Counted from the first letter of the stretch, positions 44,704 to 54,626 are shown. The stretch is DNA of 64,000 nucleotides from Idiomarina piscisalsi (GCF_003987095.1 NZ_PIQA01000012.1:62001-126000), one strand, 5' to 3'. Numbers and translations are program-made. Notes: generated by a model from the sequence alone, not told the origin.

Positions 44704-45405
44704 ATGACAACTGCGTTCATCGCTGACTTACATTTAAGTCCTGGGCGTCCGGACATTCTGGACGCTTTCGCAAACTTTTGTGAGCAAAGCACTGGTTTAG
44801 ATGCTCTCTATATTCTGGGGGACTTGTTCGATGCCTGGCTTGGCGATGACGACAGCAGTGAATTTGCCTTTCAAATAAAGTCTCAGATTAAGCGTCTCAG
44901 TGACTCGGGTGTAAAAATCTATTTCATGGCAGGCAATAGAGACTTTATGGTTGGCGAGCGATTTGCCACTGAAACCGGTATAACCTTACTGCCAGACGAA
45001 ACCGTTATTAACCTTTATGGTGAACGGGTTTTACTGATGCACGGTGATACTCTGTGTACTTTAGATAAAGGCTATTTGCGTTACCGGCGAGTCATTCAAA
45101 ACCCGGTAGTTACCGGAGTTTTACGAAACTTACCACTGTCCTGGCGTATGCGTATTGCTAATAAATTAAGACAAAGCTCAAACAGCCAGCGGCCTCAATT
45201 AACTGCTGAGCAATTGTATAAAATGGATGCTCAGCACCCTGCGGTGTTGCAGGTAATGGAAAAGCACCAGGTGAATCAGCTTATCCATGGACACACCCAT
45301 CGACCTGCCATACATTGTTTTAAGTTGAGTGACGGCACACCGGCAAAACGTGTTGTTCTGGGCGACTGGTATACTCAGGCCAGTGTTTATCGAGTGCCGA
45401 AATAA
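44704..45405 (+). CDS. lpxH: UDP-2,3-diacylglucosamine diphosphatase LpxH
   Basis: A 233-residue calcineurin-like metallophosphoesterase acting in lipid A synthesis (UDP-diacyl-GlcN to lipid X). Metal-binding motifs are IADLHLSPGR, LGDLFDAWLGDD, GNRDF, LMHGDTLCT and HGHTHRPAIH. It acts at the inner face of the inner membrane. It is co-transcribed with ppiB and ends at a bidirectional terminator. Confidence 0.97.
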   Translation: MTTAFIADLHLSPGRPDILDAFANFCEQSTGLDALYILGDLFDAWLGDDDSSEFAFQIKSQIKRLSDSGVKIYFMAGNRDFMVGERFATETGITLLPDETVINLYGERVLLMHGDTLCTLDKGYLRYRRVIQNPVVTGVLRNLPLSWRMRIANKLRQSSNSQRPQLTAEQLYKMDAQHPAVLQVMEKHQVNQLIHGHTHRPAIHCFKLSDGTPAKRVVLGDWYTQASVYRVPK

Positions 45406-45418
45406 CGTTAAGCAATAA

Positions 45419-45444
45419 AAAAGGGAGCCTAATAGCTCCCTTTT
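45419..45444. terminator. Bidirectional terminator between lpxH and M28 peptidase
   Basis: AAAAGGGAGC (45419-45428), loop CTAATA, GCTCCCTTTT (45435-45444), with A and T runs beyond. Confidence 0.92.
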
Positions 45445-45463
45445 TCATTATTTGAAAAAAGCC

Positions 45464-47110
45464 TTAGTCGTTAAATTGCTTTCCAAAGAAAGAATCTTCC
45501 AACCACTGTGGACGTTGAGCTGCGTTCGCAATTTCTTCGCCAATAGCGAAGTTGATATTAGTAAAGCGCGCACCTGCTTCATAGTTAATATCGAGGTTAA
45601 GTCCGTCACTTGGCTTATGGTAATGTTCAGCGAAGAACTTACCCCAAACTTCGCCGCCATCTTCACCTTCGGTACGAGAGTTAAAGCCAGTCATTAAGAA
45701 TACCGCAGGTATGCCTTTCTTAACCAATGTATAGTGATCTGACCGGGTAAAAATAGCTTGTTCAGGCATGGGATCCGGGCTTTGTGCAGTATCGTATTTT
45801 TCAGCCGCTTTGCTAACTGTTTCTCCGAGCGTTGAATGTGAGGCACCAAAGGCAACAACGTCAGCAAAGTCATAAAGCAATACCGGCATATCCAGATTCA
45901 CGTTAGCAACGATGCTGTTTAACGGAACGGTTGGATTATTGGCAAAGTAATCAGCGCCTAATAAACCTTTCTCTTCAGCAGTTACTGACAAGAACATAAT
46001 AGAACGTTTGAACTCTTTGTCTGACTCGACGAATAAACGTGCAGTTTCCAACATGACAGCCACACCGCTGGCGTTATCCATAGCACCGTTATTAATGTTG
46101 TCTTCGCGGCTCATGTCTTTAATAACGCCAATATGATCGGAGTGCGCAGTGTAAACAACATACTCGTCTTTAAGCTTTTCATCAGAGCCCGGTAAAACAG
46201 CGGCAACGTTAGGACTGCTGATTTCCTCGTGGCGAGATTCACGCTTTAGAGTTACTTTTCCGTCTAATTCAAAACCTTTCGGAGAATAGTCCGGATCTTC
46301 CTGAATCTTTGTGAAAATAGCATCTAGTTCTGTTGGCGCGTTCGCAAACAAACGTTTGGCCGGCTCGTCATCTAAATAAGCAGACCCACTAATTTGTTGC
46401 TCCTGACCTTTAGGAAGTCCGTTTGGTCCTAGCCAGGTCATACGAGGTGTTTTTGTATAATAAACACTGGTTTCGTATTTGCGGACTTCTTCGCGCACAG
46501 GCGTATGCAAGGTAATAATACCGATAGCGCCTTTTTCGCGAGCGATGTCAGACTTAATGTTAGACAGGTGGGCGCCTTCTTCACTTGGTAAAAATTCAGG
46601 GCGTCCCGTTAACATGACGACAATTTTGCCTTCAACGTTTAAGCCTTCGTAATCGTTAAGACCAAACTCTGGCGCTTCCATACCATAACCAACAAATACC
46701 AAAGGTGCAGATACTTGGTCTTGCTCGCTGTAATGGCTTGGCCCGGTAATAAACTCTTTCGGGAATTCGAATTCGACGGTTTCACCATTTATTTCGTAAG
46801 TCATTGACGCACTATTTTCTTTTAAGGTGCTTTTACGAAAGGGAATACGCTGATAGTAGGTGCCATCATCGCCGGCAGGCTCTAAACCCAGGCGTTTAAA
46901 TTCAGAAACTATATAGTTCGATGCAATTTCATGACCTTCGCTGCCGGTTTGGCGACCTTTAAGATCATCGTCAGCTAAAAACTCAAGGTGTGAGCGAATG
47001 TTGGCTTCTTTAGCACTGACACTAACGGTCTGAGACTGAGTCTCAGGTGCACCACAAGCGGCAACGAATACGCTGAGCGCCACCGGTGCAAGGATACGAG
47101 AGAATTTCAT
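45464..47110 (-). CDS. M28 family peptidase, lipoprotein
   Basis: A 548-residue lipoprotein: MKFSRILAPVALSVFVAACG with lipobox VAAC. A protease-associated (PA) domain (APLVFVGYGMEAPEFG, about 130-240) is inserted in the M28 catalytic domain. Zinc ligands are in TAHSDHIG, NGAMDNASGVAVM, VTAEEKGLLG and NLDMPVL, and the last His in EHYHKPSD. I chose ATG 47110 (GAGGACAAC ribosome site) over 47173, which would bury the lipobox. It is a second, complete M28 enzyme in this window and probably trims peptides at the cell envelope. Confidence 0.93.
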   Translation of the reverse strand: MKFSRILAPVALSVFVAACGAPETQSQTVSVSAKEANIRSHLEFLADDDLKGRQTGSEGHEIASNYIVSEFKRLGLEPAGDDGTYYQRIPFRKSTLKENSASMTYEINGETVEFEFPKEFITGPSHYSEQDQVSAPLVFVGYGMEAPEFGLNDYEGLNVEGKIVVMLTGRPEFLPSEEGAHLSNIKSDIAREKGAIGIITLHTPVREEVRKYETSVYYTKTPRMTWLGPNGLPKGQEQQISGSAYLDDEPAKRLFANAPTELDAIFTKIQEDPDYSPKGFELDGKVTLKRESRHEEISSPNVAAVLPGSDEKLKDEYVVYTAHSDHIGVIKDMSREDNINNGAMDNASGVAVMLETARLFVESDKEFKRSIMFLSVTAEEKGLLGADYFANNPTVPLNSIVANVNLDMPVLLYDFADVVAFGASHSTLGETVSKAAEKYDTAQSPDPMPEQAIFTRSDHYTLVKKGIPAVFLMTGFNSRTEGEDGGEVWGKFFAEHYHKPSDGLNLDINYEAGARFTNINFAIGEEIANAAQRPQWLEDSFFGKQFND

Positions 47111-47227
47111 GAGTTGTCCTCTGGTTTTAATTGTTCTCGAGAATCTAATCGATTGTACCTGAGCCAACAGCATTCAACCATAGATTACAGCTAAAAGAGT
47201 GTTGCAAAATGTTGTTGAGTTACGTAA

Positions 47228-47242
47228 TGTTATAATATAACA
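47228..47242. promoter_or_regulatory. Zur-type operator upstream of the TonB receptor
   Basis: TGTTATAATATAACA is a perfect 7-1-7 palindrome and matches the core of the gammaproteobacterial Zur box (TGTTATANTATAACA). It lies 23 bases before the receptor ATG, and TATAAT inside it could be the -10 hexamer. Zn-bound Zur would repress the receptor gene. Confidence 0.85.
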
Positions 47243-47264
47243 CAATCAAGAAGGGCGATTTGTC

Positions 47265-49379
47265 ATGAAGTTGAATGCTTTAACCTTAGCTATTCTCGCT
47301 GTTTCATCGACGGCATTGGCGCAAGACCAGGAGCATGAGCATCCGGACCCCACTGAGGTTATCACCATAACGGCAAACCCATTAGGAAAAAACGCTTTAG
47401 AATCGACGCAACCCGTCAGTATTATTTCAGGTGATGAGCTTAAACAAAAACACGCACACAGTTTAGGTGAGACGTTGTCGTCCGAACCCGGAATTAACAA
47501 CACACATTTTGCCAATGTGGCCGGGAGCCCTATTGTACGTGGCCTTGGTGGTCCACGCGTCAAAATCACCCAAAATGGATTAGACACCGGTGACGTATCC
47601 CGCGGAAGCCCGGACCATGCAGTGACAACCGAAACCAGCACGGCTGAACAAATAGAGGTTTTGCGTGGGCCGGCAACGCTTCTATACGGTAGTGGTGCTA
47701 TTGGCGGGGTTATCAACGTCGTCGACAACCGTATTCCGAGCGAACCGATTTATGGGTTGCAAGGTAATGTGAATGGCTCGTTGTCGTCAAATAATGACAA
47801 CAAAGAAGCATCGTACGACCTGCAAGTAGGTAATGGCACCTGGGCGCTTTATTCTGATGCGTTTGTACGAGATGCGAGTGACTATGAAATGGCGTCCTTT
47901 ATCAATGATGAAGGCGAGCGCGTTGACTCCGTTGAAAACAGTTTTGTTGAAGCTCAGGGCGGAACACTGGGTGTGAGTTATCAATTTGATAACGGCTTTT
48001 TTGGACTGTCTTATCAGGGACTGTCGCAAGACTATGGTATTCCAGGACATGCTCATCATGAGGAAGGGCACGAAGAAGAAGCTCATGAAGAAGAGTTGCT
48101 CGAGGCTCATGGTCCTTACGCAAATTTAGAGCAAGATCGCGTTCAACTTGCGGGTCAATGGAGAAGTCCGTTCAGCGGTATTGAGCAAGTGGATTTTCGA
48201 GGCGCTCTTACTGATTATCAACATCAGGAAATCGAAGAAGACTTCGTCGCCACCCAGTTTGAAAATCAGCAGAAAGAAGTTCGCTTAACGGCACGTCACC
48301 AAACGTTAGCGGGCTGGTCTGGTGCTATAGGCTGGCAGTGGGACATTAGTGACAAGTCAGCCATTGGTGAAGAAGCCTTCACACCGGATACTTCCCGCAG
48401 AACGCAAGGACTTTTCTGGGTGGTTGAGCAGGAATTTGGTGATCACCATGTTGATTTAGGTGCGCGTTATGAACGTACGTCGTTAGCCAGTGAAGACTGG
48501 CAGCTCAATACTTTCAGTGCGGTTTCTGCCTCGGCGGGTTATTTGTATCATTTTGATAAGCACACATCTGTATCCGTTAACTTGAGTCATGCTGAGCGAG
48601 CACCGAGTGGCACGGAAGTGTTTTCCAACGGCAACCATTTTGCGACTCGTACCTATGAGTTAGGACTTGGCTATGAACTGCATGAAGAAGAGTCGGGTGA
48701 GTATCATATAGAAGCCGCTGAACATAGTATCGAAACCGAGCGTTCAAATAACCTGGACCTTGGTGTACATTATGAAACAGATACATTCCATGCGAATTTT
48801 AATGTGTTCTATAACCGTGTTGATGACTTTATTTATGATGACTTTGTTGGCATAACCAGTGAACAGATTCATGGCGATGAAGAGCACGAAGAACATGAGC
48901 ACGAAGAGCACGCTCACGGTGAAGCTTTGCAGGTGGTTCAGTTTAGTCAACTAGACGCTGAACTTTACGGCTATGAACTGGAGTTAGACTGGCGATTAAA
49001 TGACGCTTGGTCAGTACACAGCTTTAGTGACTACACTCGCGCGAAACAGCGTGACGGTGGTAATTTAGCTCGAATTCCGGCTCAACGTCTGGGGGCTGAA
49101 GTTCGCTATCAGGCGCAAAGTTGGGATGGCTCTCTCGGTTACACGCGTTATTTCTCTCAGGATAAGGTGGCAGTGAACGAGTCAGAAACCGATGCTTATG
49201 GCCTGTTAAATGCACGCGTAAACATGTATCCAAACTGGTTGGCAAATTATGGTGCGACCCTTTATTTGAAGGGGGAAAACCTTACCAACCAGCTCGGCTT
49301 AGTGCACAGCTCATACCTGAAAGAAGAGGCTCCGGTAATGGGGCGTCAGTTCCAGGCAGGAGTGTCTATTACTTTCTAA
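47265..49379 (+). CDS. znuD: ZnuD-like TonB-dependent receptor, zinc uptake
   Basis: A 704-residue outer-membrane receptor with a signal peptide (ILAVSSTALA). The TonB-box/plug domain reads EVITITANPLG, then VRGLGGPRVKITQNG and VLRGPATLLYGSGAIGGVINVVDNRI, typical of the plug. The beta-barrel ends in Phe (FQAGVSITF). Two extracellular loops are rich in His and Glu (about residues 262-285 and 540-562: GHAHHEEGHEEEAHEEE and HEEHEHEEHAH), and the mature N-terminus has EHEHPDP, all suited to binding Zn2+. With the Zur box this makes a zinc receptor like ZnuD very likely. It is the only gene in its transcript. Confidence 0.92.
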   Translation: MKLNALTLAILAVSSTALAQDQEHEHPDPTEVITITANPLGKNALESTQPVSIISGDELKQKHAHSLGETLSSEPGINNTHFANVAGSPIVRGLGGPRVKITQNGLDTGDVSRGSPDHAVTTETSTAEQIEVLRGPATLLYGSGAIGGVINVVDNRIPSEPIYGLQGNVNGSLSSNNDNKEASYDLQVGNGTWALYSDAFVRDASDYEMASFINDEGERVDSVENSFVEAQGGTLGVSYQFDNGFFGLSYQGLSQDYGIPGHAHHEEGHEEEAHEEELLEAHGPYANLEQDRVQLAGQWRSPFSGIEQVDFRGALTDYQHQEIEEDFVATQFENQQKEVRLTARHQTLAGWSGAIGWQWDISDKSAIGEEAFTPDTSRRTQGLFWVVEQEFGDHHVDLGARYERTSLASEDWQLNTFSAVSASAGYLYHFDKHTSVSVNLSHAERAPSGTEVFSNGNHFATRTYELGLGYELHEEESGEYHIEAAEHSIETERSNNLDLGVHYETDTFHANFNVFYNRVDDFIYDDFVGITSEQIHGDEEHEEHEHEEHAHGEALQVVQFSQLDAELYGYELELDWRLNDAWSVHSFSDYTRAKQRDGGNLARIPAQRLGAEVRYQAQSWDGSLGYTRYFSQDKVAVNESETDAYGLLNARVNMYPNWLANYGATLYLKGENLTNQLGLVHSSYLKEEAPVMGRQFQAGVSITF

Positions 49380-49389
49380 AGCCCGAATA

Positions 49390-49416
49390 CACCGCCACTG
49401 CTTTTTAGTGGCGGTG
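49390..49416 (+). terminator. Hairpin after znuD-like gene
   Basis: CACCGCCACT (49390-49399) pairs with AGTGGCGGTG (49407-49416). The T run is in the loop, not after the stem, so intrinsic termination is uncertain. Confidence 0.45.
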
Positions 49417-49526
49417 CTCTAGTGACAGTATTTTCCCGTCAGTTCACCGCACAGTCACCGACATTTCATTGTCAGTTTGCTATCATTGTTAACAGCTGTT
49501 TAACAAATCATTTTAAGGTAGCTGTT

Positions 49527-51755
49527 TTGTCTATTAAATCCCGCTTTGTCACCTCATTGATTGGTGTTTTTTGTGTCGTCTTAAGTACGTCGGCAACGGC
49601 CGAGAAACTCACAATAGAGCGTTTGTTTAGTGCGCCGTCTTTGGTTGGTGAAAAGCCGCGGTCATTGCGTTTTGCGCCTGGCGACAATTACTTGTCGTAC
49701 TTAAAGGGCAGTGAAGCGAACCCGGACCGTTATGACTTGTGGCTATACGACATTAAAAAAGCAGAGCACACAAAACTGGTTGCTGCTAATGACTTAACGT
49801 CCACCTCGCAGGAGTTATCGGAAGAAGAAAAGGCTCGTCGGGAACGTCAACGCATTAGCGGATCCGGTATTATTGAGTACAGTTGGTCAAAAAGTGGTGA
49901 CGCCATATTGTTTCCTTACAACGGCGATGTTTTCTATTATTCAGTAAAAAATACTGAAGTGACGAGGCTGACTGAAACGGAAGCTTTTGAAACCGATGTC
50001 CGTTTGTCTCCAAAAGGAAATTTCGTTTCTTTTATTAGAAATCAAAACCTTTTCTATATCGATTTAGCGAGTGGAAAAGAGACGGCAGTAACTACTGCAG
50101 GTGGTGAGTTAGTTAAATACGGTATGGCGGAGTTTGTTGCGCAGGAAGAGATGAAGCGTATGACCGGTTACTGGTGGGCGCCTGACGAGTCAGCTATTGC
50201 CTTAACGCGTGTTGACGAGAGCCCTGTTCCGGTGGCGACCCGAACTGAAATATACGCTGATACTGTCAAGGTGATTAAACAGCGTTATCCGTTTGCCGGC
50301 GCAGATAACGTCAATATTGATTTGGGGGTATACCAACTTGCTGATGCTTCCATGCAATGGCTTGGTTTAGATGAACTGGGCGATGGATATTTAGCTCGCG
50401 TAAAGTGGTTGAATGATAGCAAAAGGTTGAGTTATCAGTGGCAAAGTCGAGATCAACAACGTCTGGACTTACGTCTTTTTAATGTGGATACCGAACAGCA
50501 ACAGATCTTGGTTGAAGAAACCTCGGATACCTGGATAAACCTTCATAATGACCTCTACTTCCTGGAAGACAATAACCATTTTATTTGGGCGTCAGAGCGT
50601 AGTGGATACAAGCATTTGTACCTTTATAGACTTGATGGCTCATTAATTCGCCAACTAACATCAGGTGACTGGATGGTCGACGAGCTGGAAGCCGTTGACG
50701 AAAGTACCGGTATTTTGTATTTCACTGCTCGTCGCAAAAGTCCGCTTGAACGTCATTTATATCGTGCTCAGTTAAATAGTGGCTCAAGTAACAACCCAAC
50801 GCAGATCACGCAACGTGAGGGTATGCACGATGTTGAGTTCTCCTCGACGTTCCACCGCTATATCGACACATTTTCATCGCCAGAGCAGCCCGTACAAGTC
50901 AGTCTGCATGGGCCTACGGGCGAACGACAGGCTTGGCTACTGGAAAATAAAATTGATAAAGGCCATCCGCTTGCTAACTACCTGCGCGACTGGAATTATC
51001 CAGAATTTGGTCAGTTAACCGCTGAAGATGGACAGACGTTATATTACAAAATGACCAAGCCGTCGGACTTTGATAAAGCCAAGAAATACCCCGTTATGGT
51101 GTACGTTTATGGTGGTCCTGGTGCGCAGCGTGTGACGAAAAGCTGGGGAAATCATTTTGTTCAGTACATGACGCAACAGGGCTTTATTGTTTTTACGTTA
51201 GACAATAGAGGCTCTGATAATCGTGGAAAAGCGTTTGAAGCGCCTATTTATAAAAACATGGGCTCGCCGGAAGTAACCGACCAGGTAACGGGAGCGAAGT
51301 TCCTTAAGTCTCTGCCTTACGTTGATGAAGATCGCATTGGCATTTATGGGCACAGCTATGGCGGCTACATGACTCTTATGACCATGTTTAAAGCGCCTGA
51401 ACATTTTAAAGCGGGGGTTTCAGGAGCCCCCGTAACAGACTGGCGCTTGTACGACACCCATTACACCGAGCGTTTTATGGGCATGCCTGATGAAGGTGAA
51501 AACTATGAGAAGGCGTCAGTATTTCCTTACGCAGACGGTCTTAAAGGTGAATTATTGATGTATCACGGAATGGCTGATGACAACGTATTGTTTACCCACA
51601 GTACCAAGCTCTACAAGCAGTTGCAGGATAATGAGCAATCATTTGAAATGATGAACTACCCGGGTAAGAAGCACTCAATTAACGGACGTCATACAAAAAT
51701 TCACCTTTACTCGATGATCGCCCAATTTTTTCAACAAACCATTGGCGAACAATAG
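49527..51755 (+). CDS. S9 family prolyl oligopeptidase/dipeptidyl peptidase IV
   Basis: A 742-residue serine peptidase with a Sec signal (FVTSLIGVFCVVLSTSATA). An eight-bladed beta-propeller N-terminal region (about 30-480; RHFR-like loops are not obvious) precedes the alpha/beta hydrolase domain. The nucleophile is S610 in GHSYGGYM; Asp is in ADDNVLF and His in KKHSI. EEMKRMTGYWWAPDE holds the Glu pair found in DPP IV, which binds a free N-terminus. It probably frees X-Pro dipeptides from peptides in the periplasm. I chose TTG 49527, with AAGG 8 bases before it, because it opens the signal peptide; the ATG 49422 would add a poor 35-residue leader. Confidence 0.9.
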   Translation: MSIKSRFVTSLIGVFCVVLSTSATAEKLTIERLFSAPSLVGEKPRSLRFAPGDNYLSYLKGSEANPDRYDLWLYDIKKAEHTKLVAANDLTSTSQELSEEEKARRERQRISGSGIIEYSWSKSGDAILFPYNGDVFYYSVKNTEVTRLTETEAFETDVRLSPKGNFVSFIRNQNLFYIDLASGKETAVTTAGGELVKYGMAEFVAQEEMKRMTGYWWAPDESAIALTRVDESPVPVATRTEIYADTVKVIKQRYPFAGADNVNIDLGVYQLADASMQWLGLDELGDGYLARVKWLNDSKRLSYQWQSRDQQRLDLRLFNVDTEQQQILVEETSDTWINLHNDLYFLEDNNHFIWASERSGYKHLYLYRLDGSLIRQLTSGDWMVDELEAVDESTGILYFTARRKSPLERHLYRAQLNSGSSNNPTQITQREGMHDVEFSSTFHRYIDTFSSPEQPVQVSLHGPTGERQAWLLENKIDKGHPLANYLRDWNYPEFGQLTAEDGQTLYYKMTKPSDFDKAKKYPVMVYVYGGPGAQRVTKSWGNHFVQYMTQQGFIVFTLDNRGSDNRGKAFEAPIYKNMGSPEVTDQVTGAKFLKSLPYVDEDRIGIYGHSYGGYMTLMTMFKAPEHFKAGVSGAPVTDWRLYDTHYTERFMGMPDEGENYEKASVFPYADGLKGELLMYHGMADDNVLFTHSTKLYKQLQDNEQSFEMMNYPGKKHSINGRHTKIHLYSMIAQFFQQTIGEQ

Positions 51756-51807
51756 GTTATAATATGCGCATATCCTTCTCGAAAGAGTTCTCAACAAAGG
51801 AGTGGTT

Positions 51808-52200
51808 ATGCGCTTTTTATCTCGCCGTTTAGTAATGCCTAATGATCTTAACTTCGCAGGTTCGCTGTTTGGTGGCCGTATTCTGGAGTGGATTGACGAA
51901 GAGGCATACATTTTTGCCAGCTGCCAGTTAGGCGCTAAAAGCCTGGTAACGAAACACATTGGTGCTATTACTTTCGAAACTTCAGCATTTCAGGGCGACG
52001 TCGTTGAGTTTGGTCTGGAGGTAAAAACAGTAGGGCGTACTTCGTTAGCCATTACTTGCTTAGTGCGTAACAAGCATACGAAACAGAATATTTGTACAGC
52101 TGACGATATTGTCTTTGTTCACATTGATCCTGAGACTCGTAAGCCAGCGGCTCACGGTAAAACGAAGGACGAACTGGACGATTTTGCAGGGTCGCTATAA
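51808..52200 (+). CDS. Acyl-CoA thioesterase (hotdog fold)
   Basis: A 130-residue hotdog thioesterase of the YciA/acyl-CoA hydrolase group. MPNDLNFAGSLFGGRILEWIDEEA carries the catalytic Asn/Asp region (NxxGSLFGG..xxWxDE), and KHIGAITFETSAFQGDVVEF the conserved core. AAAGGAGTGG gives the ribosome site for ATG 51808; the GTG at 51802 is within that site. It hydrolyses acyl-CoAs in the cytoplasm; the exact chain length is unknown. Confidence 0.92.
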   Translation: MRFLSRRLVMPNDLNFAGSLFGGRILEWIDEEAYIFASCQLGAKSLVTKHIGAITFETSAFQGDVVEFGLEVKTVGRTSLAITCLVRNKHTKQNICTADDIVFVHIDPETRKPAAHGKTKDELDDFAGSL

Positions 52201-52220
52201 GCAACCCTGCAAGTTATCAA

Positions 52221-54626
52221 TTAGATAGGTGAGCCTGGAGGAAGTGCTTCAGGCTCATAATTTTTCGGCCATTCACCATTCTCTATAAAACGTTCAATAT
52301 CGGCCGCAAGCTGTTTAGCAAAGTTGTTATTGCTCGATGCTAGCGTGTTTTTCATACGTTGTATTTCAGGCATCATCAGCAACCGGCTTTCGGGGGCTAA
52401 TTCTGCGCGCTGAACTGCCTTAATAAGCGCATTCACAGCTGTTGCTACCAGTCGCTGGTTCAGCGGACTGGCATTGTTTTCATTCCAGTCATTAAAGACC
52501 CGCTTAAAAATTTGCGAGCTCAACTGGGCTGGTGAAGGCACATTAGCATCAGCGTTATGCTGCTGCGCTAAACGGTTTAAGCGTTGTGGGTTCAGCATCA
52601 ATTGCAGTGAGTGATTTGCAGCACTCGCGGCCATGCTGACAGGATCTGGAATTAACCCAGTTTTACCATCAAAGCGTTCGCGTGAGCCGTTTTCACCATA
52701 GGCCAGCGGCACTAACCATTGCTGTACATGTGTGGGTATCTGCAACGTTTCTGCACTGATAGTTCTGAGTAACTGAGACAAAGCAGATTGCTGGCGCGAG
52801 CCGCCAATTGCTTTGTACCCGTCCGTATTATCACTGGCCAGGTAATACTCATAATTGACACCACCAAGCCACTTAACCGCCGCTTCCGCTTGATAACGAT
52901 GCAGTAGATAAACGGGAACGAAATACTCTTGTAGTCGACTCAGCGGTTCATTGTCATTTAAAAAAGCTTTGCTGAAGTTATTCAGAACTTGCTCTCTAAC
53001 TGTCAGTAAACGCTCCAGTTCGGTAACCGGATTACTGCCGTTATCCCACAGGTGTGCGGTCGGATGAGCGCCTCCAGCGGGGCGAGCATCTCTGTCTGAA
53101 ATAAAGCTCAACCCTAAGGCGTCGTTTTTATCCAAAATACGAGCTAACTGGTCAGTCGCTGATGGCATACCACCGAAGTCACTGTACCCATACGCAATGA
53201 CTTGCTTATCCCACACTCCCAAACCGAAATCGTAGGCATCAGTAAGGGTTAGTGTTCCGTTGGTAGTCAGGTTGACCAATGGATGAGGGTAGTCCATAAC
53301 GGACGCACGGTCAGACGTACTTGCGGCAAAGTTATGGGCAATACCCAGTGTATGGCCAATTTCATGAGCGCTTAACTGGCGAATACGGGCTAAAGCCATT
53401 TCCTGAACAGCGGTTTTTAACTCTTGTTTGTCGTCGACGAAAGGCGTTAATAAGGCCGTCGCAATTTTCATATCCTGACGCACACGTAGTGAGCCTAAGG
53501 TGACGTGACCTTTAATAATTTCACCGGTGCGAGGGTCAATAACAGAAGAGCCGTAAGACCAGCCGCGGGTAGCTCGGTGAACCCATTGAATGACGTTGTA
53601 ACGAACATCCATAGGGTCAGCGTCTGCTGGCAACATTTTCACCTGAAACGCATTGTCATAACCAATGGCTTCAAAACCCGCCTGCCACCACTTAGCGCCT
53701 TCTAGTAAAGCAGAGCGAACTGGCTCGGGTGCACCCGGGTCCAGATAGTAAATAATTGGCTGGCGCGCCTCACTCTCAGAAGCGATAGGATCTTTCTTCT
53801 GTAAGCGGTGACGCGGTATGTATTGCACCGTCATAGACTCGCCAAGCGGGGCTGCATAGTCTTTAAAACTGTGTGACCAGAAGCCACTATTAGTATGAAA
53901 CTTTCTGGGTAAGTAGCCGGCATCCGGAAGTTGAATAAAAGAGTGGTGCAAGTGCAGGGTTAAAGCGTCAGCATTTGCCGCGGTTTCTCGTACCCAACGG
54001 CCTTTACCTTCACCAACAAAGGTCACTTTTGCTTCCAGTTCGGTGTTTTCAGGAAAGGCTTTGCTGCGCTCGGGGTAAACGACAGAGCGTTGAGTGTCGA
54101 CTTTAAACTGGCCTTGTTCGGTGCCCGCCAAGCGCTGGGTCACGCCGTGTACATCACTTAACAAGTAAGGTGTGTAGTCGATGAGCACATGCGAGTCGCT
54201 GCTGGCAACAATGTTAAAACCGTAAAGTACCGCGTCTGCGAAAGCTTCATTCACACTTTGACGTTCCGCGATGTTCTCGGTTTGCGCACGATAATTGGTA
54301 TTGTGCTGCATCAGCAGTGCTTTACTGCCTTCAATATGAAAAGACGATAGGCGAGTTTCACCTAACTGACCTCTGTCCAAACCGATGTCGTTAGAGCCCA
54401 GCCCCCAGGGAAGACTGGTTTGGAATATAAACTGCGGGCCATTTTTAGGCACTTGCAGGTAGTAATTGCCGTTTTCCTGATCATGATAAAATGTAAAAAA
54501 GCCATCCTGCTTCGAAAAGGACTCGGTAAAAGCGTCAATGGTTGCCGGAGGCTTCTGCTCAGCCGCCTGGCTGAACGAGGTAAAGCTGCTTAATACAAGC
54601 AGGCAAATTAAGAGTATATGTCGCAT
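52221..54626 (-). CDS. Secreted zinc-dependent metalloprotease (DUF5117/DUF4953 type)
   Basis: An 801-residue exported protein with a signal peptide (LLICLLVLSSFTSFSQA). The catalytic motif HEIGHTLGIAH begins at about residue 421, with a following Met-turn SVMDYPHP, as in metzincins. An N-terminal domain (about 30-220) with YNIVASSDSHVLIDYTPYL-type strands and a C-terminal helical domain fill the rest. Many marine bacteria carry such large zinc proteases; substrates are unknown. It lies 3 bases downstream of fldB on the same strand, so it may share its transcript. Confidence 0.88.
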   Translation of the reverse strand: MRHILLICLLVLSSFTSFSQAAEQKPPATIDAFTESFSKQDGFFTFYHDQENGNYYLQVPKNGPQFIFQTSLPWGLGSNDIGLDRGQLGETRLSSFHIEGSKALLMQHNTNYRAQTENIAERQSVNEAFADAVLYGFNIVASSDSHVLIDYTPYLLSDVHGVTQRLAGTEQGQFKVDTQRSVVYPERSKAFPENTELEAKVTFVGEGKGRWVRETAANADALTLHLHHSFIQLPDAGYLPRKFHTNSGFWSHSFKDYAAPLGESMTVQYIPRHRLQKKDPIASESEARQPIIYYLDPGAPEPVRSALLEGAKWWQAGFEAIGYDNAFQVKMLPADADPMDVRYNVIQWVHRATRGWSYGSSVIDPRTGEIIKGHVTLGSLRVRQDMKIATALLTPFVDDKQELKTAVQEMALARIRQLSAHEIGHTLGIAHNFAASTSDRASVMDYPHPLVNLTTNGTLTLTDAYDFGLGVWDKQVIAYGYSDFGGMPSATDQLARILDKNDALGLSFISDRDARPAGGAHPTAHLWDNGSNPVTELERLLTVREQVLNNFSKAFLNDNEPLSRLQEYFVPVYLLHRYQAEAAVKWLGGVNYEYYLASDNTDGYKAIGGSRQQSALSQLLRTISAETLQIPTHVQQWLVPLAYGENGSRERFDGKTGLIPDPVSMAASAANHSLQLMLNPQRLNRLAQQHNADANVPSPAQLSSQIFKRVFNDWNENNASPLNQRLVATAVNALIKAVQRAELAPESRLLMMPEIQRMKNTLASSNNNFAKQLAADIERFIENGEWPKNYEPEALPPGSPI

